A stretch of 15,858 bases of DNA, taken from assembly GCA_026999335.1 (NCBI GenBank), contig JALTPW010001023.1, positions 1-15,858 on the forward strand, read 5' to 3'. The notes under the pieces were generated by a model. That model saw nothing but the letters and a program-made list of their open reading frames with translations, had not been told where the DNA came from and made no database searches. The translations under genes and the position numbers were made by a program. This DNA is from Chromatiales bacterium (GTDB lineage: Bacteria; Pseudomonadota; Gammaproteobacteria; SZUA-152). Position 1 is the stretch's first letter, and each line of letters opens with the position of its first letter. Shown here one piece after another: positions 5,626-13,957 of the stretch.

Positions 5626-7425
5626 TCAGGTTTTTTTGGGCAGGCCCTGCACCCGTGCTTTTTCCTGGGGAGGCATCTCGATGGTATTGAAGGCAAACAG
5701 GGTGAATGAACTGGTGGTTTCGATGACGCGTGTCAGGCGCACGTATTTCAGCTCGGTTTTCAGATTCAGTACTAACTGTGTATCGATGTCATAGATGCTG
5801 ACGGGTACCAGCAGGCCCTTGCCGGTCTTGCCTTCTGTATCGATGAAATCGATCAGCAGGCTACGAAAGTATTCGCCGCCATTGCCGGCGCCGCCGATGG
5901 CTCGCACTGCGATGGCAGCCATGTGGTTGCCGAGTGATTTGATGCCCAGTGTCAGCCTGCCTTGTTTGTCGATCTGCAGCCAACGGACGGTGCCGATATG
6001 CCAGAGCAATGTTTCATCGTTGTCGCGATAGGCCGTCAGTACGCCGACTCGCGCCTGGGTGCGGTTGTCGGGCATGCGCAGCAGGGCGACGCCACCATCG
6101 CTGTGGTTGATGCGTAACCAGGGTTCGACGGCATAGCCGGCCATGGCGGAGTCGCGCAGGACACGGGCGTGGAGTTGGGTATCGTGTACGGCATCCCAGA
6201 CGTCCATATCGGTCGTAAATCGGGAGACACGGGTGGCATCGCGGCCCTCGGCGGTTGTTGTCGTGATCTGTAGGGGGGCATTGTCTTTGCACTGCAATGA
6301 CAGATGATCGTTCTTTTCCTGCGGGTGATGAAATTCACTTTCATCTTCTTCCGGGGTGAATTCGGCCTCACCACTGATCTGGTGGTGTGCTGCGCCGAGG
6401 CCGATGCACATCATGAGGATCTGCTGGCCATCGGCATGCCGCTCGGCACTGCGCCCGCTTCGGCCCTGCCAGACATTGCACAGCTGGATTAGCAGGTCAC
6501 GGCGCATGCGGTCACTCAGGGACTGCTTGCGGTTATCTGCTTTTTGCCGGCTGAGTTCCTCCAGCCGCTCGCGCAGTGTGCTGATGTCGAGAAAGCGGCC
6601 GTCGACGGGGCGGAAACGGGTCTGTTGCGTGGCCATTTCCGGTGGGCGACTGCCGGCGAGGTCGACCACGCAGTCGCCGGCTGCGACGAGGGTGTTCTTT
6701 TTTTCCACCATGCGACAGCCGGTGGTCCACTGGCGCAGAAAGCCGTAGAGAGCATCGGCCTGCCCGGACAGCAGCCGGTAGGGCTGTGCCAACCCCAGCA
6801 GGACGATGCGCAGATAGGTGTACTGGATAGTGGTCATGGGTTGGCTGTTGGCATCGTGGCTATCGATGGCCATGGTGTTGAGGCCGTTGCGCTCGGCCAG
6901 GGCGTACAGGCGGTGCAGCTCGCCCCACAGGCCGGTGGGTTCGCTGCGGTACTGGGCATAGCTTTCCAGCATCAGCAGGCCGGTTTGTTCGATGGCCTGA
7001 CGCAGGGCCAGCAGGAAGGTGTCAGGGCTGAGGTCGTCGCCATCGGCATCGCTGATGGCATCGGTAATGACCTGTTTGTAGCCCTGTGCCATGTTGTCCA
7101 GCAGGTTGAATACGCTGTTGGCCAGGGTCTGTAGTTTGGGCGTCAGGGGCAGGGACTGGTCGCGGTATTTCTGCTGCTGGCCGGGGAGTTGTTGCCGTAC
7201 CCAGGGTTGCAGGATCTGCATGGCCGCGAAGCGCTGCGAGGTCGGTAGCGTATGCTGATTGTAGCGCACCAGCAGGGCCATGACCTGGGTCAGGTTGGCC
7301 GTTGGGTCGTGCGCAGGCAGCGAGGCCAGCCAGTGACGGATCTCGTCGGGGTGGGGCGCCTGTTGTGCGGTATCGGCGTGCGCCGGGATAGGCAGGCGCA
7401 GTTGCAACGGATTCATCGGTCTCAT
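5626..7425 (-). CDS. Hypothetical protein with probable C-terminal PilZ-like domain
   Basis: The 599-residue protein has no signal peptide or transmembrane helix and is probably cytoplasmic. The N-terminal ~300 residues are helical, with MALLVRYNQHTLPTSQRF and LLDNMAQGYKQVI resembling a family in beta- and gammaproteobacteria often annotated as c-di-GMP-binding or PilZ proteins. Around N440 the sequence RINHSDGGVALL fits the second PilZ motif ((D/N)xSxxG). LLWHIGTVRWLQ (about 473-484) and LTLGIKSLG (491-499) then fit the beta-barrel. A clear RxxxR arginine pair in front of the domain is not obvious, so c-di-GMP binding is uncertain. A start at 7425 or at the ATG three codons later (7416) is possible; neither has a strong ribosome site. 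It lies 78 bases downstream of prmA. Confidence 0.85.
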   Translation of the reverse strand: MRPMNPLQLRLPIPAHADTAQQAPHPDEIRHWLASLPAHDPTANLTQVMALLVRYNQHTLPTSQRFAAMQILQPWVRQQLPGQQQKYRDQSLPLTPKLQTLANSVFNLLDNMAQGYKQVITDAISDADGDDLSPDTFLLALRQAIEQTGLLMLESYAQYRSEPTGLWGELHRLYALAERNGLNTMAIDSHDANSQPMTTIQYTYLRIVLLGLAQPYRLLSGQADALYGFLRQWTTGCRMVEKKNTLVAAGDCVVDLAGSRPPEMATQQTRFRPVDGRFLDISTLRERLEELSRQKADNRKQSLSDRMRRDLLIQLCNVWQGRSGRSAERHADGQQILMMCIGLGAAHHQISGEAEFTPEEDESEFHHPQEKNDHLSLQCKDNAPLQITTTTAEGRDATRVSRFTTDMDVWDAVHDTQLHARVLRDSAMAGYAVEPWLRINHSDGGVALLRMPDNRTQARVGVLTAYRDNDETLLWHIGTVRWLQIDKQGRLTLGIKSLGNHMAAIAVRAIGGAGNGGEYFRSLLIDFIDTEGKTGKGLLVPVSIYDIDTQLVLNLKTELKYVRLTRVIETTSSFTLFAFNTIEMPPQEKARVQGLPKKT

Positions 7426-7503
7426 GGCTCATACGGTGTTGCCATTATTGACGGCAGTGGACGAGCAAAGTTGAGGGTTTTTACGGCGGGCAGGTCGTGC
7501 CGG

Positions 7504-8385
7504 TCAGTGTTTACGCCTGCCGCTGAGACGCATCCATTCTTCCTGTTGTGCGGCGGGAGTCATGTCGAACCACTGTGCATAGTGGCGGGTGACGCCTTCG
7601 GCCTGGTGTTGGAGGATGCCGGAGAGGACGATGTGTCCACCGGGCTCGACCAGGCGGGAGAATTTTTCCGCCAGTTCCAGCAGTGGTTGGGCGAGGATGT
7701 TGGCGAGCAGTAGCCGGACAGGTCGTTCCGGCAGACGGCCCGGAGCGATGGCGTCGATGCGCTGTGTGACCTGGTTCTTGGCCGCGTTGTCACGGCTGGC
7801 GATGAGTGCCTGTGGGTCATTGTCCACCGCCCACACGTGGTCGGCCCCCAGCTTCAGCGCCGCCACGGCGAGGATGCCGGAACCGCAGCCGTAGTCGATG
7901 ACCTCGGGGTGGTCGGCGCCGTGCTCATCCAGCCATTGCAGGCACAGGGCGGTGGTGGGGTGAGTGCCGGTGCCGAAGGCGAGGCCCGGGTCTAACAGGA
8001 TATTGACGGCGTTGCTGTCAGGCGCGGCATGCCAGCTGGGTACGATCCACAGGCGCTTACCGAAGCGCATGGGGTGGAAATTGTCCATCCATTCGCGCTC
8101 CCAGTCCTTGTCTTCCAACGGTGAGACGCGCCACGGCGGGAGTTTATCCATTTCCAGTTGGGCGGTCAGCTGCGTGGTGATGGCCATGATGTCGGCGTCG
8201 GCCGCGAACAGGCCGATGATGCGCGTGGCCGACCACAACGGGGCTTCACCCGGTGGTGGCTCATAGAGCGGCTGGTCGGCGCCGTCCTGCAGGGTCACGG
8301 CGGCTGCGCCAAGGTCGCTGAGGGCATCGGCGATGCGTGCGGCATCCGCATGTGAGCTTTCGAGGGTGAGTTGCAGCCAGGACAT
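7504..8385 (-). CDS. prmA: Ribosomal protein L11 methyltransferase PrmA
   Basis: PrmA trimethylates several amino groups of ribosomal protein L11 using S-adenosylmethionine. From the ATG at 8385 the product is 293 residues, starting MSWLQLTLES, close to the E. coli opening and length. An upstream TTG at 8394 was rejected. The N-terminal substrate-recognition domain (1-100) includes DKDWEREWMDNFHPMRFG. The methyltransferase domain shows LDPGLAFGTGTHPTT (about 132-146), the SAM-binding VIDYGCGSGILAVAA (162-176), the acidic VDND (187-190) and LLANILAQPL (226-235). It follows accC in the same direction after 124 bases that hold the heptamer array, part of which lies in its own 5' leader. Confidence 0.97.
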   Translation of the reverse strand: MSWLQLTLESSHADAARIADALSDLGAAAVTLQDGADQPLYEPPPGEAPLWSATRIIGLFAADADIMAITTQLTAQLEMDKLPPWRVSPLEDKDWEREWMDNFHPMRFGKRLWIVPSWHAAPDSNAVNILLDPGLAFGTGTHPTTALCLQWLDEHGADHPEVIDYGCGSGILAVAALKLGADHVWAVDNDPQALIASRDNAAKNQVTQRIDAIAPGRLPERPVRLLLANILAQPLLELAEKFSRLVEPGGHIVLSGILQHQAEGVTRHYAQWFDMTPAAQQEEWMRLSGRRKH

Positions 8386-8395
8386 GAAAGGCAAT

Positions 8396-8503
8396 GTTTA
8401 ATGTTTAATGTTGAATAGGTGTTTCAATTAAAGAGTCTCACTTATCAATTAAACATTAAACATTAAGCATTAAGCATTAAGCATTAAGCATTAAGCATTA
8501 AGC
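8396..8503. repeat. Heptamer tandem repeats in inverted orientation
   Basis: At 8448-8503 eight head-to-tail 7-bp units occur: two ATTAAAC then six identical ATTAAGC. At 8396-8416 three units of the opposite orientation occur: GTTTAAT, GTTTAAT, GTTGAAT. The two arms give an exact 14-bp inverted repeat (8396-8409 with 8448-8461) around a 38-base centre. The block is far richer in A and T than its surroundings. It fills the accC-prmA gap and begins 10 bases upstream of the prmA ATG, so the mRNA stem could affect prmA translation. Identical units suggest strand-slippage expansion. Confidence 0.9.
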
Positions 8504-8509
8504 ATCGCC

Positions 8510-9850
8510 CTACAGTCCTAGTTTTTTTTCCAGGTAGTGGATGTTGGTGCCGCCGGCCTGGAAGGCGGCGTCGTTGAAGATGTCCTGGTGCAGCGGGATA
8601 TTGGTCTTGATGCCCTCGATGACACATTCGCTCAGTGCCGTGCGCATACGTGCCATGGCTGTCTCGCGACTGTCACCATGGACGATGAGCTTGCCGATCA
8701 TGGAGTCGTAATAGGGAGGCACGCAGTAGCCGTTGTAGATGTGTGAATCGACACGTACTCCCAGACCGCCCGGCGAATGAAACTGGCTGATGGTGCCGGG
8801 GCTGGGTATGAAGGTCTTTGGGTCTTCGGCATTCAGGCGGCATTCGAAGGCGTGGCCACGGACGATGATGTCGTCCTGGGTATAACCGAGCCTTTCGTCG
8901 GCGGCGATACGGATTTGTTCCTTGATCAGGTCGACGCCGGTGATCATCTCCGTGACCGGATGCTCCACCTGAATACGGGTATTCATTTCGATGAAATAAA
9001 ATTCGCCGTTTTCGTATAGAAATTCGAAAGTACCCGCGCCGCGATAGCTGATCTTGCGACAGGCCTCGGCGCAGCGACCACCGATCTCCGCGCGTACCTC
9101 CGGGGTGATGCCCGGGGCCGGGGCCTCTTCGACCACTTTCTGATGGCGGCGCTGCATGGAACAGTCGCGTTCAGCCAGGTGGATGGCGTTACCGTGTTGG
9201 TCGGCCAGTACCTGGATTTCGATATGGCGTGGGTTTTCGAGGTATTTCTCCATGTACACCACGTCGCTGCCAAAGGCGGCCTGGGCCTCGGCACGGGTCA
9301 GGGAAATGGCATTGATCAGCGCCGCCTCACTGTGCACCACGCGCATACCGCGTCCGCCGCCACCGGCTGCAGCCTTGATAATAATGGGGTAGCCGATCTC
9401 CCGCGCCATGTTGACACTGTTCTCCGGGTCGTCATCCAACGGGCCGTCAGAGCCGGGTACGCAGGGCACACCGGAGCTTTTCATGGCCTTGATGGCCGAA
9501 ACTTTATCGCCCATCAAACGGATGGTTTCCGGACGTGGGCCGATGAAGGCGAAGCCGCTTTGCTCAACGCGTTCGGCGAAGTCGGCATTCTCTGCCAGAA
9601 AACCATAACCCGGGTGGATGGCCATGGCGTCGGTCACTTCGGCGGCGCTGATCAGTGCCGGGATATTGAGATAACTTTCGGCGGAGGCGGCGGGGCCGAT
9701 ACACACGGATTCATCGGCCAGGCGCACATGCTTCAGATCCCGGTCGGCGCTGGAGTGTACGGCGACGGTGCCGATGCCCATTTCCTTGCAGCAGCGGAGG
9801 ATTCGTAACGCGATCTCGCCGCGGCCGGCGATGACTATCTTGTCAAACAT
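8510..9850 (-). CDS. accC: Biotin carboxylase subunit of acetyl-CoA carboxylase
   Basis: AccC carboxylates the biotin carried by AccB using ATP and bicarbonate, the first half-reaction of fatty acid synthesis. The 446-residue product aligns with the 449-residue E. coli protein throughout: IHPGYGFLAENADFAE, MGDKVSAI, the ATP-grasp lysine K159 with GGGGRGM (163-169), MEKYLENPRHIEIQV, the MNTRIQVEHPVTE active-site strand and a closing GGTNIHYLEKKLGL. ATG at 9850 was chosen over a GTG at 9862 because homologues begin here. One oddity is that the near-universal ANRGEIA motif at residues 8-14 reads AGRGEIA (N9G). It follows accB by 109 bases. Confidence 0.98.
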   Translation of the reverse strand: MFDKIVIAGRGEIALRILRCCKEMGIGTVAVHSSADRDLKHVRLADESVCIGPAASAESYLNIPALISAAEVTDAMAIHPGYGFLAENADFAERVEQSGFAFIGPRPETIRLMGDKVSAIKAMKSSGVPCVPGSDGPLDDDPENSVNMAREIGYPIIIKAAAGGGGRGMRVVHSEAALINAISLTRAEAQAAFGSDVVYMEKYLENPRHIEIQVLADQHGNAIHLAERDCSMQRRHQKVVEEAPAPGITPEVRAEIGGRCAEACRKISYRGAGTFEFLYENGEFYFIEMNTRIQVEHPVTEMITGVDLIKEQIRIAADERLGYTQDDIIVRGHAFECRLNAEDPKTFIPSPGTISQFHSPGGLGVRVDSHIYNGYCVPPYYDSMIGKLIVHGDSRETAMARMRTALSECVIEGIKTNIPLHQDIFNDAAFQAGGTNIHYLEKKLGL

Positions 9851-9959
9851 GGTTGGGTACACGCTCTCGTAGGTATCGGTGCCGTGACATCACGCAGTTT
9901 TGTGTGTTGCGAGACTGGCGGCCGGTTTTTTGTGTAACTAATGACAGTTAGGCTTGTAG

Positions 9960-10400
9960 TTATTCGATGACAAACATGGGTTCGCCGTATTCGACCGGCT
10001 CGCCGTTTTCCACCAGGATGGCCTTGATGACGCCGGCCTTGTCGGCCTCGATTTGATTCAGCAGTTTCATGGCCTCAATGATGCAAAGGGTATCGCCGAT
10101 TTGTACGGTCTGGCCTTCCTTGACAAAGGGGTCGGTACCCGGGGAGGCTGCCCGGTAGAAGGTGCCGACCATGGGTGCGTTGACGGTGTGGCCGCTGATG
10201 ACGGCGGGTTCGGCTTCTGGTGGGGTGACCGTGGCTGCAGGTATCGCCAGCGGGGCGGCGGCCGCTGCTACAGGTGCCGGTGGTGCAGCAGTGCCATAGC
10301 GACTGATGCGTACGGATTCTTCGCCTTCGTGAATTTCGAGTTCCGCGATACCGGATTCTTCCAGCAGCTCGATAAGCTTTTTGATTTTTCGAATATCCAT
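9960..10400 (-). CDS. accB: Biotin carboxyl carrier protein of acetyl-CoA carboxylase
   Basis: AccB carries the biotin that shuttles carboxyl groups between AccC and the carboxyltransferase. The 146-residue product (E. coli 156) has an N-terminal helix MDIRKIKKLIELLEESGI, an Ala/Pro-rich linker (about 38-70) and the biotinyl domain from APMVGTFYRAASPG. The biotinylated lysine is K112 in EAMKL; E. coli has EAMKM at this place. The protruding-thumb segment is kept in shortened form (SPGTDPFVKEGQTVQIGD). ATG at 10400 gives the standard start; an in-frame upstream extension would overlap the end of aroQ. It sits 28 bases after aroQ and upstream of accC, so aroQ-accB-accC is very likely one operon. 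Confidence 0.97.
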   Translation of the reverse strand: MDIRKIKKLIELLEESGIAELEIHEGEESVRISRYGTAAPPAPVAAAAAPLAIPAATVTPPEAEPAVISGHTVNAPMVGTFYRAASPGTDPFVKEGQTVQIGDTLCIIEAMKLLNQIEADKAGVIKAILVENGEPVEYGEPMFVIE

Positions 10401-10428
10401 GATCTTGTCGACTCGGTGTAAGTTGAAT

Positions 10429-10872
10429 TCAGTGCTTCGATAATTTTCTGATGACGGCATCTAACGCCAATTCGTAACCCTGTGCGCCCAGTCCGCTGAT
10501 GACACCAACGGCCAGATCCGAAAAATAGGAGTGCTGACGGAAGGCCTCACGTGCGTGGATGTTGGACAGGTGAACCTCGATAAAGGGGATGGCAACCGCA
10601 GACAGTGCATCGCGCAGGGCGACACTGGTGTGAGTAAAGGCGGCCGGGTTGATGATGATGAAGGCGATGTCTTCGTTCAGAGCGCGGTGAACGCGTTCCA
10701 CCAGCTCGCTCTCTGAGTTGCTTTGCAGGCTGCTCAGTGTGTGTCCCACCTGTCTGGCAAGGTGTTGCAGGTGTTGATCGATGTCAGCCAGTGTGGTGTG
10801 GCCATAATGCGCCGGCTCACGGCTGCCGAGTAGGTTGAGATTGGGGCCATTGAGAACCAGGATGTTCGCCAT
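10429..10872 (-). CDS. aroQ: Type II 3-dehydroquinate dehydratase
   Basis: This enzyme removes water from 3-dehydroquinate in the shikimate pathway by the type II (dodecameric, enolate) route, unlike the AroD enzyme of enterics. The 147-residue length is standard. The start MANILVLNGPNLNLLGSREP carries the active-site arginine (R18) and is followed by the catalytic tyrosine Y23 (AHYGHTTL). QSNSESELVERVH and IINPAAFTHTSVALRDAL are substrate-binding segments. IPFIEVHLSNIHAREAFR carries the catalytic histidine, and SGLGAQGYELAL closes the protein. ATG at 10872 was chosen from this family start. A good sigma70 promoter lies about 100 bases upstream, and accB follows closely. Confidence 0.97.
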   Translation of the reverse strand: MANILVLNGPNLNLLGSREPAHYGHTTLADIDQHLQHLARQVGHTLSSLQSNSESELVERVHRALNEDIAFIIINPAAFTHTSVALRDALSAVAIPFIEVHLSNIHAREAFRQHSYFSDLAVGVISGLGAQGYELALDAVIRKLSKH

Positions 10873-10980
10873 GTCTGCTTCGCAGTGAAAATGATGAATA
10901 AACACGCCAACGAGCCAAGAACGTGCCCGAACGTCGGGAATCCGGCAGGGGCCTTATGTGCTCGCCCCTCTGTTGGCGCG

Positions 10981-11009
10981 ATTATGACCAATTCATGGGG
11001 ATTTGTCCA
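10981..11009 (-). promoter_or_regulatory. Sigma70 promoter for the aroQ-accB-accC operon
   Basis: On the minus strand TGGACA (11004-11009) and CATAAT (10981-10986) are exactly 17 bases apart, each matching consensus at five of six positions. Transcription would start near 10974, giving a leader of about 100 bases before the aroQ ATG. The leader contains a CCCGA-ACG-TCGGG hairpin (10926-10938). This is the best promoter in the window, and it separates the aroQ operon from tlpA upstream. Confidence 0.65.
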
Positions 11010-11112
11010 TAAGGCGGCATGTTACCGGGTGATCTCTGCCGTTATTTACATGATCGCTGCAAAGTATGGTAAAAAAACAGAGTGAATGACTTGGTTGTTT
11101 CGGCGTTGGTTT

Positions 11113-11658
11113 TTATAACAGCTTGCGGAAGATTTTCTCGGCACTTTCCTGCTTGAGTTCACCGCGCTGTATGTGCTGGATCAGTCCCTTGCGATCGATA
11201 ATAACGGTGTAAGGCAGGGCGCCGAAGCGGTTGCCGTACCGCTTGGCCACATCGATGGCATTGTCGTCGCCGATCAGCATGGGGTAGGTGATACCGTAGG
11301 TGTCCATGAAGTCCTGCACCTTGTCGTGATCATCGATGGCGATGCCGACAAACTGTAGTCCGGCGGCGCCATATTTCTCCTGCATGTCGACGAACATGGG
11401 CGTTTCGCTGCGACAGGGCGGACACCAGGTGGCCCAGAAATTGATGACCTGAACCCGGCCGGCCCATTCCTTGGAATGGCGTATGTTGCCGTCGATATCG
11501 GGCAGACTGAAATCCGGTGCGGGCCGGTCGAGCATGGCCTCGGTGCTTTCCTGACCGAGGGTGGCGGTGTCGGTCAGTTTCTGCAGCAACAGATTGCCAC
11601 CCCACAGGCCGATGGCAAAGGTCAGGCTGTAGGCGGCGAGACGAACGGGTTTTTTCAT
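11113..11658 (-). CDS. TlpA-like membrane-anchored periplasmic thioredoxin
   Basis: The 181-residue protein starts with a short basic N-terminus and a hydrophobic segment (about 6-26) that could be a signal anchor, followed by a thioredoxin fold. The redox motif is WCPPC (W78, C79, C82), preceded by VINFWAT and followed by RSETPMF, typical of the TlpA/ResA/DsbE family. ALPYTVIIDRKG supplies the cis-proline loop. Such proteins reduce disulfides in apocytochromes or other periplasmic targets and take electrons from DsbD, which is encoded 16 bases upstream on the same strand. ATG at 11658 was preferred over one at 11700, which would overlap the end of dsbD. The exact client cannot be told from sequence. 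Confidence 0.93.
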   Translation of the reverse strand: MKKPVRLAAYSLTFAIGLWGGNLLLQKLTDTATLGQESTEAMLDRPAPDFSLPDIDGNIRHSKEWAGRVQVINFWATWCPPCRSETPMFVDMQEKYGAAGLQFVGIAIDDHDKVQDFMDTYGITYPMLIGDDNAIDVAKRYGNRFGALPYTVIIDRKGLIQHIQRGELKQESAEKIFRKLL

Positions 11659-11674
11659 TTCAGGTGCGTGGAGG

Positions 11675-13957
11675 TCAGTCGCGGAGGGCCTGGGTGACAT
11701 GCTCGCGGAATTCCTCTGCTGGCATGAAGCCTACCGTGCGCCAGGCACGGCGTTCTTCACCGTCGGGGCCGAAAAACAGGATGGAAGGCGGGCCGATGAG
11801 GCCGAAGTGCTTGAGCAGGGCCTTGTCCGTGGCGTCATTGAGGGTGACATCGGCCTTTAGCAGCACGACGTCTCGCAGGGCATCGTGCACACCGGGGTCG
11901 GAGAAGGTGTATTTTTCCATTTCCTTGCAGGAGATGCACCAGTCGGCGTAGAAGTCGAGCATGACCGATTTACCGGCGGCGTTGGCAGTGGCAATTTTCT
12001 GTTCCAATTGTTGCAGGTCTTTGATTTTTTGGAATGGCAGCTCGCGGCTTTGTGGTGTGCCCGCAGTACCGCCACCCGTGCCCATGGCCAGGCCGTGCAG
12101 GGGTTGCAGGGTGTCCTTACCGCCGGTGGCGACACCGGCCAACATCAGGGCGCCATAGATGAGGCCGATGACGCCGACACCCTTCCACAGCTTGCGCCAG
12201 CCGGAGCCGTCGCCCACCGGCTCCAATGCTCCCATGTAGATCGCTGAAGTGATTAGCAGGGCCGCCCACAGCAGCATGGCGACGGAGACGGGGATGATGC
12301 GCTCCAGCATCCAGATGGCCACCGCCAGCAGCATCACGCCGAATACCGCCTTGATGACGTTCATCCAGCCGCCGGCCTTGGGTAGGAGTTTGCCGGCCGA
12401 GGTGCCGATGGCCAGCAGCGGCGCGCCCATGCCCATGCTGAGGGCGAACAGGGCCATGCCGCCGAGTACCGCATCGCCGGTCTGGCCGATGTAGATCAGT
12501 GCGCCGGCCAAGGGGGCGGCGACGCAGGGGCCGACGATGAGCGCGGAAAGAAAACCCATCACGGCGACGCCGGTGAGGGTGCCACCTTTCTGTTTGTTGC
12601 TCACTTCGGTGAGACGGCTCTGCAGGAAGCTGGGCATCTGTAGCTCGAAGAAGCCGAACATGGAGAAGGCCAGAGCGACGAATACGGCGCTGAAGGTGCC
12701 GAGAATCCAGGGGTTCTGGAAGGCCGCCTGCAGGTTTTCGCCGAACAGTCCGGCGATTACGCCAGCAACGGTATAGGTGAGCGCCATGGCCAGCACATAG
12801 ACCAGCGACATGATAAAGGCGCGCCGGGTGGTGAGTTCCTCACCCTGACCGACGATGATGCTGGAGAGGATGGGGATCATGGGGAAGACGCAGGGGGTAA
12901 AGGCCAGCAGCAGGCCAAAACCGAAAAAGGTCAGGACGGTCAGGATGGTGCTGCCGCTGGCCAGGGAGTCGGCGATGCGATCCTGTTCGGACTTGGCCGG
13001 GCCGTCGCTGCTGCCCGTTGCCGGCGGGGTGTTGTCGACGGTGGCGGCCGTGACGGCGGGCAGCATGACCGGGATCTCGGTGCTGGTGGGCGGGTAGCAG
13101 TAGCCGGCATCGGCGCAGCCCTGATAATTGATGACGACGGTGATTTCAGTGGCGTCAAGGTTGCTGCGGATGACCGGCACGTCGAGATCCACATTATTGT
13201 GGTAGACGACCATCTCGCCAAAATACTCATCGACCTTGACGTCGCCCGAGGGCAGGGTCGGTGTGCCCAGGGAGATGCCCGGGGGGGCGTCCTTGATGCT
13301 GAAGGTGATCTTGTCGCGATACAGATAGACACTATCGGCGACCTCAATGCGAGCACGCAAGGTGTTGCCGTCGATGGCCTCGATGCTGGGAATGAAGGCC
13401 TGTTCTACCGTCAGAAGTTCGTTATTATTACCGCTCAGGCCGAGGCTGGCGCCGAGTTTTTTCAAGGCGCCCAGCGGGTTGAAGCCGCCGCTGTCGTCGC
13501 TTGTGGTGTCGGCAACAGGGACATCGAGGGTGACGGTTTTGGTCTGCGGTGGATAGCAGAGACCCATGTCCGCGCAGCCCTGCGAGGTGATGTCGAGGGT
13601 CAGGCTGCCGCTGGCGCCACTGACCGGGATGTCGATGGCGACGTGTTTGCGGTAGGTTTCCATGAGGCCAAAGAATTCGTCGTTCTTGATCTCGCCCTTG
13701 GGGTAGTTTGCCTCGCCAAGGGTGACGCCGCTGTCCTGGGGCTCGAATTTGAACTTGTCGCGGTAGAGGTAGTATTCATCGGCAATCTCCCACTCGGCGC
13801 GCAGGGTGTTGGCGTCCAGCATCCGGGCGCTGAGCTTGAAGGCCTCATCCGGCATCAGAGGTTCTTCGTCACCGGCGCCACCGAAGGCGGCGTAAGTGGT
13901 GGGGGCAAAAATCGTGGCGGCTAGCAGCAGCCAGGCAAGGTGTTTGATGAGGGTCAT
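11675..13957 (-). CDS. dsbD: Thiol:disulfide interchange protein DsbD with two tandem alpha domains
   Basis: DsbD carries electrons from cytoplasmic thioredoxin through the inner membrane to periplasmic reductases. The 760-residue product is about 195 longer than E. coli DsbD. After a signal peptide (1-23) come two DsbD-alpha domains: about 38-147 with C128/C134 in CADMGLCYPP, and about 188-300 with C281/C287 in CADAGYCYPP. Both have YLYRDK and EYFG/EFFG segments. The eight-helix beta domain (about 338-612) carries TPCVFP (C356) and GPCVAAP (C478). The C-terminal gamma domain has FYADWCISCK (C674, C677). The ATG abuts the cutA stop (TAAATG). The duplicated alpha domain explains the extra length. 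Confidence 0.96.
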   Translation of the reverse strand: MTLIKHLAWLLLAATIFAPTTYAAFGGAGDEEPLMPDEAFKLSARMLDANTLRAEWEIADEYYLYRDKFKFEPQDSGVTLGEANYPKGEIKNDEFFGLMETYRKHVAIDIPVSGASGSLTLDITSQGCADMGLCYPPQTKTVTLDVPVADTTSDDSGGFNPLGALKKLGASLGLSGNNNELLTVEQAFIPSIEAIDGNTLRARIEVADSVYLYRDKITFSIKDAPPGISLGTPTLPSGDVKVDEYFGEMVVYHNNVDLDVPVIRSNLDATEITVVINYQGCADAGYCYPPTSTEIPVMLPAVTAATVDNTPPATGSSDGPAKSEQDRIADSLASGSTILTVLTFFGFGLLLAFTPCVFPMIPILSSIIVGQGEELTTRRAFIMSLVYVLAMALTYTVAGVIAGLFGENLQAAFQNPWILGTFSAVFVALAFSMFGFFELQMPSFLQSRLTEVSNKQKGGTLTGVAVMGFLSALIVGPCVAAPLAGALIYIGQTGDAVLGGMALFALSMGMGAPLLAIGTSAGKLLPKAGGWMNVIKAVFGVMLLAVAIWMLERIIPVSVAMLLWAALLITSAIYMGALEPVGDGSGWRKLWKGVGVIGLIYGALMLAGVATGGKDTLQPLHGLAMGTGGGTAGTPQSRELPFQKIKDLQQLEQKIATANAAGKSVMLDFYADWCISCKEMEKYTFSDPGVHDALRDVVLLKADVTLNDATDKALLKHFGLIGPPSILFFGPDGEERRAWRTVGFMPAEEFREHVTQALRD

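Noticed and set aside
8448..8503. CRISPR-like array
   Set aside because: The units are 7 bp and directly adjacent with no spacers and no cas genes nearby; it is a simple tandem repeat.
9143..9808. Plus-strand open frame of 221 codons
   Set aside because: It lies wholly antisense to accC, whose protein is conserved along its length; the frame is a codon-bias shadow.
10429..10500. Upstream in-frame extension of accB starting at 10460
   Set aside because: It would overlap the end of aroQ, and the added residues (MPSSENYRSTEF...) are not part of the AccB family; the ATG at 10400 matches known starts.
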